Shown in pieces: positions 17,754 through 24,770 of a stretch of DNA of 43,194 nucleotides. Both the position numbers and the translations under genes were made by a program. Where the stretch lies: the NCBI GenBank assembly GCA_024743095.1, contig JANSXF010000036.1, forward strand, positions 1 through 43,194, given 5' to 3'. Under the pieces are notes generated by a model. That model did not search any database, was not told the DNA's origin, and saw nothing but the letters and a program-made list of their open reading frames with translations. How positions within the stretch are numbered: the stretch's first letter is position 1; each line of letters starts with the position of its first letter. Origin of the DNA: Flavobacteriaceae bacterium (lineage in GTDB: Bacteria; Bacteroidota; Bacteroidia; Flavobacteriales; Flavobacteriaceae).

Positions 17754-18521
17754 ATGGTATTTAACAGTATATTTTATAAGAGGTTTTTTATAGCTGTTAT
17801 CGCTTTAGTTCTAGTAGTATGGGTTTTTTACTATGTAAAAGAGGTAAGAAGTGTCAACTATACTCCAACGGCATATGAAAAAGAATTAATAAGCTATTTT
17901 AAGGAGATTGCCTTACAATCTGAATATGACGATAATCCAGAAAGAACAATCAAATGGGGGCGCCCAATGATTCTTTTTGTATTTAAGGAACAAGAATTTA
18001 GGCCTCAAATGTCCGCTATAAAAAAAACTGTTGATGAAATTAATCAGTTAGCCACAGACGGATTTAAAATAATGCTCACAGATAATCTTTCAAATAGTAA
18101 TTCAGTCCTTTATTTGTGTGATAAAGAAAAAATTGCAGAGATAGATGAGCATTTTTATGAAATGCTTACTAAGGGAATAGATTATGATATTTCAGGACTT
18201 GCATATTCAGAATTCGTCATGGAAACTCACGTAATAGACAAAGCTTTAATTTTTGTAAACCCTGAAGATGCTATTGATGTCCAAGAATCAACAATACTCG
18301 AAGAAATTACTCAAAGTTTAGGATTAGCATTTGATTCTAAGACATATCCAAATAGCATTTTTTATAAGGACAAAAACAAACTTGAAGTTAGAATAAAAGA
18401 ATATTCTGAATTAGATAGGGATATTGTTAGATTGTTATATCATCCTAAAATGAAGGCAGGGCTGGATTCTATAGAATTGGAAAAAGTGATTAAGAAAATT
18501 CTAATGTCGGAAAAAGATTAA
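17754..18521 (+). CDS. Membrane-anchored DUF2927-like protein
   Basis: 255 aa from ATG 17754. An N-terminal anchor (about 10-27, FFIAVIALVLVVWVFYYV) is followed by an extracytoplasmic domain. The C-terminal region carries a pattern I associate with DUF2927: EEITQSLGLAFDS followed by SIFYKD. That family is a metallopeptidase-like fold, but no HExxH zinc site is present here. AT-rich, like the Rhs tip before it. Its place directly after an Rhs tip is where immunity genes usually lie, but its family argues for a secreted-domain role; both remain open. The 3' end overlaps the convergent next gene by four bases. Confidence 0.72.
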   Translation: MVFNSIFYKRFFIAVIALVLVVWVFYYVKEVRSVNYTPTAYEKELISYFKEIALQSEYDDNPERTIKWGRPMILFVFKEQEFRPQMSAIKKTVDEINQLATDGFKIMLTDNLSNSNSVLYLCDKEKIAEIDEHFYEMLTKGIDYDISGLAYSEFVMETHVIDKALIFVNPEDAIDVQESTILEEITQSLGLAFDSKTYPNSIFYKDKNKLEVRIKEYSELDRDIVRLLYHPKMKAGLDSIELEKVIKKILMSEKD

Positions 18522-18973
18522 ACTTCATATTTGACTTTGGAATTTTTTAATAGTTCACTGTCGCTTTTTAATTCCACAATTACATCCTGTTTTCCATGAT
18601 ATTTTCTACCAAATTTAACCTTGCAGGAATATTTAATTTTATACTTATCAAGTACTGTTCCCATTCTGTCCTTCTCATCTTTTACCATTCTCGTTTTTTT
18701 GAAATGCAATCTTAATTTATTAATGGCTAAGATTACCAAACCAAAGCCTAGGAACAAAATCAGAACGGACCCCAATAGTTTTAAATACCTGGAATATGAA
18801 AAATTAAAATCTATAAGGAAATCTCTTTCACTAATTATCAAAACACATCCTATTAGCAGATAAATCAAAGAATAGATATAAATCCATTTTTTGTTTTTCT
18901 CTAGTTTTTCGATTTTTATATGGATTAGACCTAAATCTTCAATAAATTTTTCATCTATAGGATTTTTGGGCAT
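18518..18973 (-). CDS. Two-helix membrane protein, unknown
   Basis: 151 aa. A charged N-terminal helix (about 1-28) precedes two hydrophobic helices (about 30-48 and 65-85), then a basic, strand-forming C-terminal domain of about 65 residues (YSCKVKFGRKYHGKQDVIVEL). No known domain recognised. AT-rich composition matches the neighbouring DUF2927-like gene and the Rhs tip. It could be an immunity protein for a lost toxin or an orphan accessory gene. Convergent with the previous gene. Confidence 0.6.
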   Translation of the reverse strand: MPKNPIDEKFIEDLGLIHIKIEKLEKNKKWIYIYSLIYLLIGCVLIISERDFLIDFNFSYSRYLKLLGSVLILFLGFGLVILAINKLRLHFKKTRMVKDEKDRMGTVLDKYKIKYSCKVKFGRKYHGKQDVIVELKSDSELLKNSKVKYEV

Positions 18974-19001
18974 GCTGGTTCGGATTAAAGTATTTTACTG
19001 T

Positions 19002-19349
19002 TTACCCTGCCAGTTTTTGCGCAAGGTCGGCCTTAAGGACAAATGCGGAGAGGAAATCCTTTACGGTCTCCTTTTGCTTGTCCGAGAGTTTTTGGGCCTT
19101 GCTGAACAGGTTGAGCAAATCGCTGTCGTCAATGGTGGCCTCGGCCCTGTTGTCGCCGTGTGCCAACCTATCGAGGGAAACCCCCAATGTTTCCGCCATG
19201 CGCTTGGCCACCTCTAGGGAAGGAACGGAAATATTGCGCTCGTACTTGGACAGGTTGGTCACGTGGACACCTATCTCTTTGGCGAACGCCTCTTGCGAGA
19301 ATCCCCTTTTATTGCGCAAATCCTTCAATATGGAACCAAAATCACTCAT
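19002..19349 (-). CDS. XRE family helix-turn-helix regulator
   Basis: 115-aa DNA-binding protein. An N-terminal Cro/CI-type HTH (about 7-60) is clear: LKDLRNKRGFSQEAFAKEIG, VHVTNLSKYERN, then MAETLGVSLDRLAHG. The C-terminal half is helical and may dimerise. It is transcribed divergently from the ATPase gene; the shared 160-bp spacer has an inverted CGCTATGTT motif near each promoter, so it probably represses both itself and the ATPase-recombinase operon. Confidence 0.93.
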   Translation of the reverse strand: MSDFGSILKDLRNKRGFSQEAFAKEIGVHVTNLSKYERNISVPSLEVAKRMAETLGVSLDRLAHGDNRAEATIDDSDLLNLFSKAQKLSDKQKETVKDFLSAFVLKADLAQKLAG

Positions 19350-19394
19350 AGTCTTTTAACTTATCAACAGCATTAAAAACGCTCAAACACTATA

Positions 19395-19427
19395 CAAAAC
19401 TACAGATAACATAGCGAATAATACCAA
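19395..19427 (-). promoter_or_regulatory. Promoter of the XRE regulator
   Basis: On the minus strand: TTG (complement of 19425-19427), 22-base spacer, TAGTTTTG (complement of 19395-19402), matching the Bacteroidota TTG-N17-23-TAnnTTTG pattern. The motif CGCTATGTT (complement of 19408-19416) lies between the two boxes. Confidence 0.6.
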
Positions 19428-19484
19428 TGTTGTTGAAAAACACAATCAAAAAGAATCAGCAATATAAATCAAATACGCTATGTT
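19408..19484. promoter_or_regulatory. Inverted operator-like repeats AACATAGCG … CGCTATGTT between the divergent genes
   Basis: Two perfect 9-bp copies in opposite orientation at 19408-19416 and 19476-19484. The first lies between the boxes of the XRE promoter; the second overlaps the -7 box of the ATPase promoter. This arrangement suits repression of both by the XRE protein. Confidence 0.5.
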
Positions 19485-19486
19485 TG
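19479..19486 (+). promoter_or_regulatory. -7 promoter element TATGTTTG for the ATPase-recombinase operon
   Basis: Perfect TAnnTTTG match, expected start near 19493. No TTG at the usual -33 distance, so it may be weak or activator dependent. It overlaps the CGCTATGTT motif and rules against the GTG at 19490 as start codon. Confidence 0.5.
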
Positions 19487-19513
19487 TAAGTGAAAACGCT
19501 TAGGCAAAAACTT

Positions 19514-21094
19514 ATGAACAATCTGGACACCACCGACCCGAACAATTACAGGTACGGCTCAAAACACTTGGAGATCCATGTCCTCGGCGGGGTGAAGACC
19601 AGCAAACTGGAGACCCTTCGCATCACATTGAGCATACAGAAACTGGGATCCCACCAGATCATCAGGCACGGCATCGACCTGTACAACGACAACCAAGTGG
19701 AGAAGTTCACGCGGACGGTGGCCGAGCGGCTGGAACTGGGCACTACCATCGTACGGCGCACCTTGCAGGAACTCACCAAGGAACTGGAAAACCACCGCTT
19801 TTTGTTGCTCGAAAAGGAACAGCAGGCCAGCGTACCCTATCGAAAGGAAATGACCGCCAGTGAGCTGCGGGCCGCAGAGGCATTTTTAAAGAAGAAGAAC
19901 CTGTTGGGGAAAACGAACGGACTCATTGGGAAAAGTGGTGTGATAGGGGAACATACCAACCGATTGTTGATGTACCTGATATTCACCAGTAGAAAGACGG
20001 GCAACCCCTTGCACTGTATCAGCCTCGGCAGCAGTGGGGTCGGAAAGACCCACTTACAGTCCAAGGTGGCCGAACTCATACCATGGGAGGACAAGGTGGA
20101 GATCACCGTTTTAAGTGCCAATGCCTTTTACTACTTCAACCGCACGGAACTACAGCACAAACTGATACTCATCGAGGACTTGGACGGTGCGGAAAGTGTA
20201 CTTTACCCACTTCGGGAACTGCAATCCAAAAAGCGGATAACGAAAACTGTTGTCCATAAGGACAGCAAGGGCACCACCAAGACGATACACCTGACCGTTG
20301 AAGGGCCAGTGAGCGTAGCGGGCTGCACCACGCAGGAAAGCATCTATGAGGACAACAGCAACCGTAGCTTTTTGCTCTATATCGATGAATCCGATGAACA
20401 GGACCAGCGCATCATGAACCATCAGCGCGCCGTGTCGGCGGGACAGGTAAATGAAGAAGAAATGTCCGGGGCGATCCGCCTCTTGCAAAATGTACAACGG
20501 GTGTTGAAGCCGATAAAGGTCATCAACCCCTTTGCGATGCACTTGGAACTGCCCCGATCGGTGTTCAAGCCAAGGAGGACGAACAGCCATTACCTACAGT
20601 TCATAGAGGCCGTCACTTTTTACAAACAGTTGCAGCGTGAAAAGAAATATGACGGGGCCACGGGCGAGGAATTCATTGAAACGTCGATCGAGGACATCAA
20701 GGAAGCGAACGAGCTTGTCATCGATGTGCTGCTCCGTAAGAGCGACACGCTCACGGGCGCATGCAGGAACCACTTGGAACGCCTCAAGGTGTATTTAAAG
20801 GATGGCCAAAAGACCAGCTTCACCAATACGGAAATCCGTCGCAACCTTCGGGTAAAGGAAACCACCCTGAGAAGGTACAACGGGCAGCTATTGGCGGAGG
20901 GCCATATACGAAAGGTCAAGGGCAAAAAGGGCCAGTTGCACCATTACGAGATCATCGACATCGACGAGTATACCAACCTTAGGACACAAATAGACGGTGC
21001 CCTTAACGACTGTCTTGCCAAGATCGGCCTCGCCGGTACGCCACCACTTCGCCACCCTGAAAATGGCGAGGACAAGGCCAAGAAAGCCAGTTAG
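19514..21094 (+). CDS. Mobile-element P-loop ATPase (primase-helicase-like) with C-terminal winged helix
   Basis: 526 aa from ATG 19514 (numbering below from GTG 19490, eight residues longer). An N-terminal domain (about 25-110) precedes a P-loop ATPase: Walker A GSSGVGKT at 180-187, Walker B LILIED at 225-230, and conserved EDNSNRS near 287-293. The C-terminus (about 450-500: TNTEIRRNLRVKETTLRRY, then a wing) looks like a winged helix. As I recall, the ATPase resembles the C-terminal half of CHC2 zinc-finger primase-like proteins of integrative elements; no zinc finger or TOPRIM is present here. A role in element replication or in assisting the two recombinases is inferred. It heads the ATPase-YR-YR operon and is GC-rich relative to the flanks. 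Confidence 0.72.
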   Translation: MNNLDTTDPNNYRYGSKHLEIHVLGGVKTSKLETLRITLSIQKLGSHQIIRHGIDLYNDNQVEKFTRTVAERLELGTTIVRRTLQELTKELENHRFLLLEKEQQASVPYRKEMTASELRAAEAFLKKKNLLGKTNGLIGKSGVIGEHTNRLLMYLIFTSRKTGNPLHCISLGSSGVGKTHLQSKVAELIPWEDKVEITVLSANAFYYFNRTELQHKLILIEDLDGAESVLYPLRELQSKKRITKTVVHKDSKGTTKTIHLTVEGPVSVAGCTTQESIYEDNSNRSFLLYIDESDEQDQRIMNHQRAVSAGQVNEEEMSGAIRLLQNVQRVLKPIKVINPFAMHLELPRSVFKPRRTNSHYLQFIEAVTFYKQLQREKKYDGATGEEFIETSIEDIKEANELVIDVLLRKSDTLTGACRNHLERLKVYLKDGQKTSFTNTEIRRNLRVKETTLRRYNGQLLAEGHIRKVKGKKGQLHHYEIIDIDEYTNLRTQIDGALNDCLAKIGLAGTPPLRHPENGEDKAKKAS

Positions 21095-21168
21095 TTAAGA
21101 CAGCCTCGCCACAAAACCAGAAAAAACATCAAGGGCATGAAAAAAGTCGGTGGCACCGACAGGCAATT

Positions 21169-22110
21169 ATGAAGAAACTGAAACTACAAAACCCGACCTA
21201 TAAGGAACTGTTGCTGTCCTTTGCCGAGTGGCTGGACATATTGGGCCATACCGAAAGGAGCGTGTACGGGATGCCCATCAAGCTGCGGGAGTTCTTCCAT
21301 TGGTTGGAGGGCCAAGGGCTCCACCATCTGGGGCATGTGGAACCAAGGCACATCAATGCCTACTACCAATACCTGAAAACACGTCCAAATGAACGCAGGG
21401 GGGGGGCATTGGGCAACCGTTACCTGAACAAGCACCAGACCGCCCTTCGGAAACTAAGGGAATACCAGATGGCCCACAAAGCGGCCACCCCCTTGCGCAT
21501 CCACCTGAAAAACGAGGCCACCGATATGGAAAGACGGCGCAATGTCCTTACCCAAGGGCAGGCCAAGGCCCTCTTCGGGGCCACCGAGAGTGACAGCCAT
21601 GCATGGGAAAGGCTCCGGCTCCGGGACAGGGCACTGCTCACCTGTCTCTACAGTTGTGGGCTGCGGCGCAACGAGGCGGTACAGTTGGATACGGGGGACA
21701 TCCTCTTTGAACGCCAGCGCATCCATGTGCGGAAAGGGAAGAACTACAAGGAGCGCCATGTGCCCTTCAACGGCCATGCCCTACGGACATTGGAAGACTA
21801 TCTTTACGGTGCCCGCCCAAAATTTTACAATGCCAGAGGTACGGATGCCCTATTCATAAGCACCAAGGGCACTAGGGTTCGGGGCACCACCGTACTGAAC
21901 GATGTAAAGCGCATCGCAAGGGCCACGGGGGACAGGGAGATCATCGAAAAGGACATATCCCCGCACACCCTACGGCACAGCATAGCGACCCATCTCCTGC
22001 AAAGGGGCGTTCCCATAAAGAACATCAAGACCTTTTTGGGCCATGAGAGCCTTACAAGCACGCAGATATATACCCACCTGTTAAAGGAAATGGAGCATGA
22101 GGGATTTTAA
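21169..22110 (+). CDS. Tyrosine recombinase/integrase, complete catalytic set
   Basis: 313 aa. An N-terminal SAM-like core-binding domain (about 10-105) precedes the catalytic domain (about 125-313). All catalytic residues are visible: R166 (CGLRRNEA), Lys near 189, H266 and R269 (PHTLRHS), H292 (FLGHES), Y301 (TQIYTH). It should cut and rejoin DNA through a 3'-phosphotyrosine. It overlaps the next recombinase by 14 bases, so the two are translated together and may act as a heteromer. GC-rich block. Confidence 0.93.
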   Translation: MKKLKLQNPTYKELLLSFAEWLDILGHTERSVYGMPIKLREFFHWLEGQGLHHLGHVEPRHINAYYQYLKTRPNERRGGALGNRYLNKHQTALRKLREYQMAHKAATPLRIHLKNEATDMERRRNVLTQGQAKALFGATESDSHAWERLRLRDRALLTCLYSCGLRRNEAVQLDTGDILFERQRIHVRKGKNYKERHVPFNGHALRTLEDYLYGARPKFYNARGTDALFISTKGTRVRGTTVLNDVKRIARATGDREIIEKDISPHTLRHSIATHLLQRGVPIKNIKTFLGHESLTSTQIYTHLLKEMEHEGF

Positions 22111-22996
22111 GCGTTATCTGGGAAAGCTGGGCCATAGCGAGAAGACCATCATCACGAAAACGAACGAGGCCGTACACTTCACCGATTGGTGCAAAGAGCA
22201 GGGCACAACGGCCATCGAAGTGGATTACCGGACCTGTCTAAGGTATATCGCCCAACTAAAGGAAAGGGGCAATACCGTCAAGACCATCAACCACAAACTG
22301 GCGCACCTTAGAAATTACTTCAACCATCTGACCTTGGAGGGCCACCGTATGGAAAGCCCCATCGAAAAGACCATTATCAGGGGAGAGAAGCCCCACAGGG
22401 ACTATGAACTGTTGACCACCTATGAACTGGAAGACCTGTACCACAGTTTTGGGATGGACCTGCCCGCCGATGCCACCTTTTACAACAGGATGGCGGCCAA
22501 GCGAGACAGGACGGTGGTGGGCCTGTTGGTGCACCAAGGGCTGGACACCAAGGATTTTAGGGGCCTCCGTCTGGAACACCTGAAACTGGACAAGGGGAAG
22601 ATCTATGTGCCTGCACGCAGGCGCAGCAATGCACGGGAACTGCAACTGAGGCCATGGCAGGTCAGGGAGCTTGGGGAATATGTGGAAATGGCAAGGCCGG
22701 TGCTGGTACGGAAGGTCAAACGCCCCGTGCATTATGACCAGCTCTTCCCTTACGGGGAGCAGTTCACCCTTGTGGGCATACTGGTAAAGAAACTGAGGGC
22801 CTACAACCAAAAGGTACGGAGTGCCAAACAGCTCAGGGCCTCGGTGATCGTGGAGTGGCTGGAACGCCATGACCTGAGGGAGGTGCAGTACATGGCGGGC
22901 CACAAGCACATCAGTTCCACGGAAGGCTATGTACAGGACGATCTGGAGGGACTCCGCGAGATCGTGGAGAACTTCCATCCCATGAACTGGACTTGA
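22097..22996 (+). CDS. Second tyrosine recombinase-like protein, catalytically degenerate
   Basis: 299 aa with the same two-domain layout: N-terminal core-binding domain (about 1-85) and C-terminal catalytic-like domain. R247 (KQLRAS), H269 (MAGHKH) and Y278 (STEGY) are retained at the right spacing (R to H 22, H to Y 9 residues). The box I arginine is D150 (HQGLDTKDF) and the first box II histidine is K244. It may therefore be an accessory subunit, or use a nearby Arg (R155 or R158). Overlap with the complete recombinase upstream suggests they work as a pair. Family call firm; activity doubtful. Confidence 0.82.
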   Translation: MRDFKRYLGKLGHSEKTIITKTNEAVHFTDWCKEQGTTAIEVDYRTCLRYIAQLKERGNTVKTINHKLAHLRNYFNHLTLEGHRMESPIEKTIIRGEKPHRDYELLTTYELEDLYHSFGMDLPADATFYNRMAAKRDRTVVGLLVHQGLDTKDFRGLRLEHLKLDKGKIYVPARRRSNARELQLRPWQVRELGEYVEMARPVLVRKVKRPVHYDQLFPYGEQFTLVGILVKKLRAYNQKVRSAKQLRASVIVEWLERHDLREVQYMAGHKHISSTEGYVQDDLEGLREIVENFHPMNWT

Positions 22997-23023
22997 TGTC
23001 ACAGATTGTGATGGCAACGGATC

Positions 23024-23036
23024 TATACCCGGTATA
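23024..23036. promoter_or_regulatory. Palindrome TATACCcGGTATA upstream of the toxin-antitoxin pair
   Basis: Perfect 6-bp arms around one central base, 25 bases before the antitoxin ATG. Likely operator for autoregulation, as is common for RelE/ParE-type modules. Confidence 0.45.
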
Positions 23037-23060
23037 AATGAAATATAAACTAACTTTACA

Positions 23061-23309
23061 ATGGATATAAAAGTAAATGTGATGGATATCGAGGCAACAA
23101 AACTGGAACTGATGCACCTGCTGCTACAGACGCAGAAGGAAGGCCTATTGGCCAAGGTGAAGAAAGTGTTCGAGGAGGAGGGCACCGACTGGTGGGACGA
23201 TATGGACGAGGAGGAAAAAAAGGAAATCGAGACAGGTCTCGCCCAAGCCGACAAAGGGGAGTTCACACCGCACGACAAAGTGATGAAACGCTTCGATAAA
23301 TGGCGTTAG
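23061..23309 (+). CDS. Antitoxin of a RelE/ParE-type module
   Basis: 82-aa acidic protein (a second ATG at 23082 would give 75 aa). It is helical with a C-terminal acidic, Trp-containing stretch (EEGTDWWDDMDEEEKKEIE) and a FTPHDKVMKRFDKW end, the usual layout of small antitoxins placed before ParE-like toxins in Bacteroidota. No N-terminal HTH is evident. Its last ten bases overlap the toxin start, implying coupled synthesis. Probably binds and blocks the toxin and stabilises the element. Confidence 0.8.
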   Translation: MDIKVNVMDIEATKLELMHLLLQTQKEGLLAKVKKVFEEEGTDWWDDMDEEEKKEIETGLAQADKGEFTPHDKVMKRFDKWR

Positions 23310-23593
23310 AAATAGTATGGACACCACAGGCCGAAAAAGGGCTTGACAAGGTTCTGGAATATCTTGAAGAAAACTGGACGCAGAAAGAGATACTCAACCT
23401 TGAAGGAAATATAACGGAGCTTACCGAGCGTATCTCAAAATACCCCAAGATCTGCCCGTCTACGGGAAAATACCCGAACGTCCGCAAGGGACTTGTGGAC
23501 AGGAACAACTATATCATCTACCGCATACGCCCAAGGAAAAGGACCATAGAGATCATCAACTTCAGGGGAACGAAACAAAAACCGTTGCCATAG
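23300..23593 (+). CDS. RelE/ParE-family toxin
   Basis: 97 aa. Start VWTPQAEKGLDKVLEYLEENW is the RelE/ParE N-terminal strand-helix pattern; the later PNVRKGLVDRNNYIIYRIRP and a terminal strand EIINFRGTKQ complete the fold. RelE members cut ribosome-bound mRNA, ParE members poison gyrase; these residues do not settle which. ATG 23300 overlaps the antitoxin gene by ten bases. Last coding gene of the ATPase-recombinase block. Confidence 0.9.
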   Translation: MALEIVWTPQAEKGLDKVLEYLEENWTQKEILNLEGNITELTERISKYPKICPSTGKYPNVRKGLVDRNNYIIYRIRPRKRTIEIINFRGTKQKPLP

Positions 23594-23681
23594 AACTCCC
23601 CAGGGCAAAGAACCCCCACCGTTCGTGCCTCACGGCTTGCACGGTCTTCCTTGCCCTTCCGCTTGCCATCGCACCGTCCAA

Positions 23682-23747
23682 GCTATGTTTACACAACGTT
23701 GCATTATGCCTCCAAAAATGGCGCATAATAACACTATGTAAAATAGC
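23682..23747. repeat. 66-bp imperfect palindrome downstream of the toxin gene
   Basis: Arms 23682-23710 and 23720-23747 share GCTAT, TTTACA, GTT and ATTATGC segments, with small bulges and a 9-base loop. The outer arm begins GCTATGTTT, the same 9-mer as at 19477-19485 by the ATPase promoter. It may be a recombination site of the element or an extended hairpin. It lacks the RYYYAAC/GTTRRRY pair expected for an integron attC site. Confidence 0.55.
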
Positions 23748-24517
23748 CGCTCTCTCCACTCCCAAAACCCGAAACAACGACAATATCAAGATGTGTGCGT
23801 GTCATGACAAAAAACCCACTCCTGCGTGACGCTCAATCGTCGCTCGGCTATCATTTTTAAAGCTGACGGACGCCATCGCTCGACCCCTTGCAGTCCATCA
23901 ACTTTAAAAACGTCCAGAAGCTCGATAACGTTTTAAAGAACGACAGGGGAAATGGACGGCGGGCGGAGCCCTGTCGGTCTTTAAAATGCAACAACCCCGA
24001 GCCTGTCGAGGGGGCGTTAGAGACGACAAAGTCCCCGATAGGTATAACGGGGACTAACTCGACGCGTGAAAATTTAGTGGTATAATCTACTGTAAACAAA
24101 GAGGTTGCAATGATAACAAAAATCGATCGAACCAACACAATCAGAAATGGGAGCCCATCCCATGAACACATTTAGCAAGTTGTGTTTTTGCTAACAAAAA
24201 CCCCGCTCACTCTGTTCGGGAATTATAGGGCATCATCATAAAATTACTGCAACTACCGATATGGATAGCCCAATGCCCTTTCCTGCCCAAAACAAATCCC
24301 TTACTTGCCAAGAACTGAAAAATGTTGAAGCTATTGAAAGTGGCAACCTCATGTTACAGCCTTTTAGAAACCGAAATTGTTACTTGCACGGGAACGGGGA
24401 AACATGATGTCCTTTTTTAGGAGAAACCCAATGGATACCTTGCCTCACGGCAATGTCCTTTTAAACGGGAGGCAATGGTCGTAGCTTGACGGAAGAAAAC
24501 TTAAAAACCCCTTGTGG
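23748..24517. other. Largely non-coding, structured right part of the insertion
   Basis: No convincing gene over about 770 bases. Strong secondary structure is present: an 18-bp hairpin with one mismatch (23931-23948 with 23969-23986), an overlapping alternative pairing (23902-23913 with 23928-23938), and a perfect AGTCCCCG / CGGGGACT hairpin (24030-24037 with 24048-24055) flanked by GTCGAG/CTCGAC arms (24004-24009 with 24058-24063). CTTTAAAA-type sequences recur at 23852, 23902, 23931 and 23979 in alternating orientation. A hairpin TTAGCAA/TTGCTAA is at 24172-24194. The region could hold a non-coding RNA, recombination or replication sites, or element remnants. Confidence 0.5.
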
Positions 24518-24676
24518 ATGGGCAAGAGAAAATACATAAAGATACCGCTCCCCAACTGGAAATGGTGGCAGACCGCCCTTGCCATCATGGGGGCAATACT
24601 GGCACTGAGGGCCGAACCGTTGGAGGCCCTGAGAGTGGTAAAAGAACTATTGAAGACTTGGCTCTTGGGCGGGTAA
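24518..24676 (+). CDS. Possible small membrane-associated protein (52 aa)
   Basis: ATG 24518 to TAA 24676. Begins MGKRKYIKIPLPNWKWWQ, then a hydrophobic stretch (TALAIMGAILAL) and an amphipathic helix ending WLLGG. Composition looks like a real short protein (basic start, aromatic belt, one helix), but there is no family match I know and no promoter. It lies close to the right junction of the insertion. Confidence 0.33.
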   Translation: MGKRKYIKIPLPNWKWWQTALAIMGAILALRAEPLEALRVVKELLKTWLLGG

Positions 24677-24770
24677 GCACTATCTTGGAGGTACGTTCTT
24701 TTACATTTTTAGCGATACGGGCCTTGCAAAAAGTGACCGATACTGGAGAAAACGCATAGACCTCTTTGCC

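Noticed and set aside
22256..23278. 340-codon open frame on the minus strand opposite the second recombinase and antitoxin
   Set aside because: GC-rich shadow: rich in Leu, His, Val and Gln without domain logic, and it covers two well-supported genes on the plus strand.
23682..23747. Integron attC site
   Set aside because: Palindrome with bulges but without the RYYYAAC/GTTRRRY pair, and no integron integrase nearby.
24261..24407. 48-codon ORF starting MDSPMPFP
   Set aside because: Composition and context weak; no helix or domain pattern.
24514..24759. 81-codon ORF overlapping the 52-aa ORF
   Set aside because: Less protein-like (Gly/Thr/Arg scatter) than the overlapping frame at 24518-24676.
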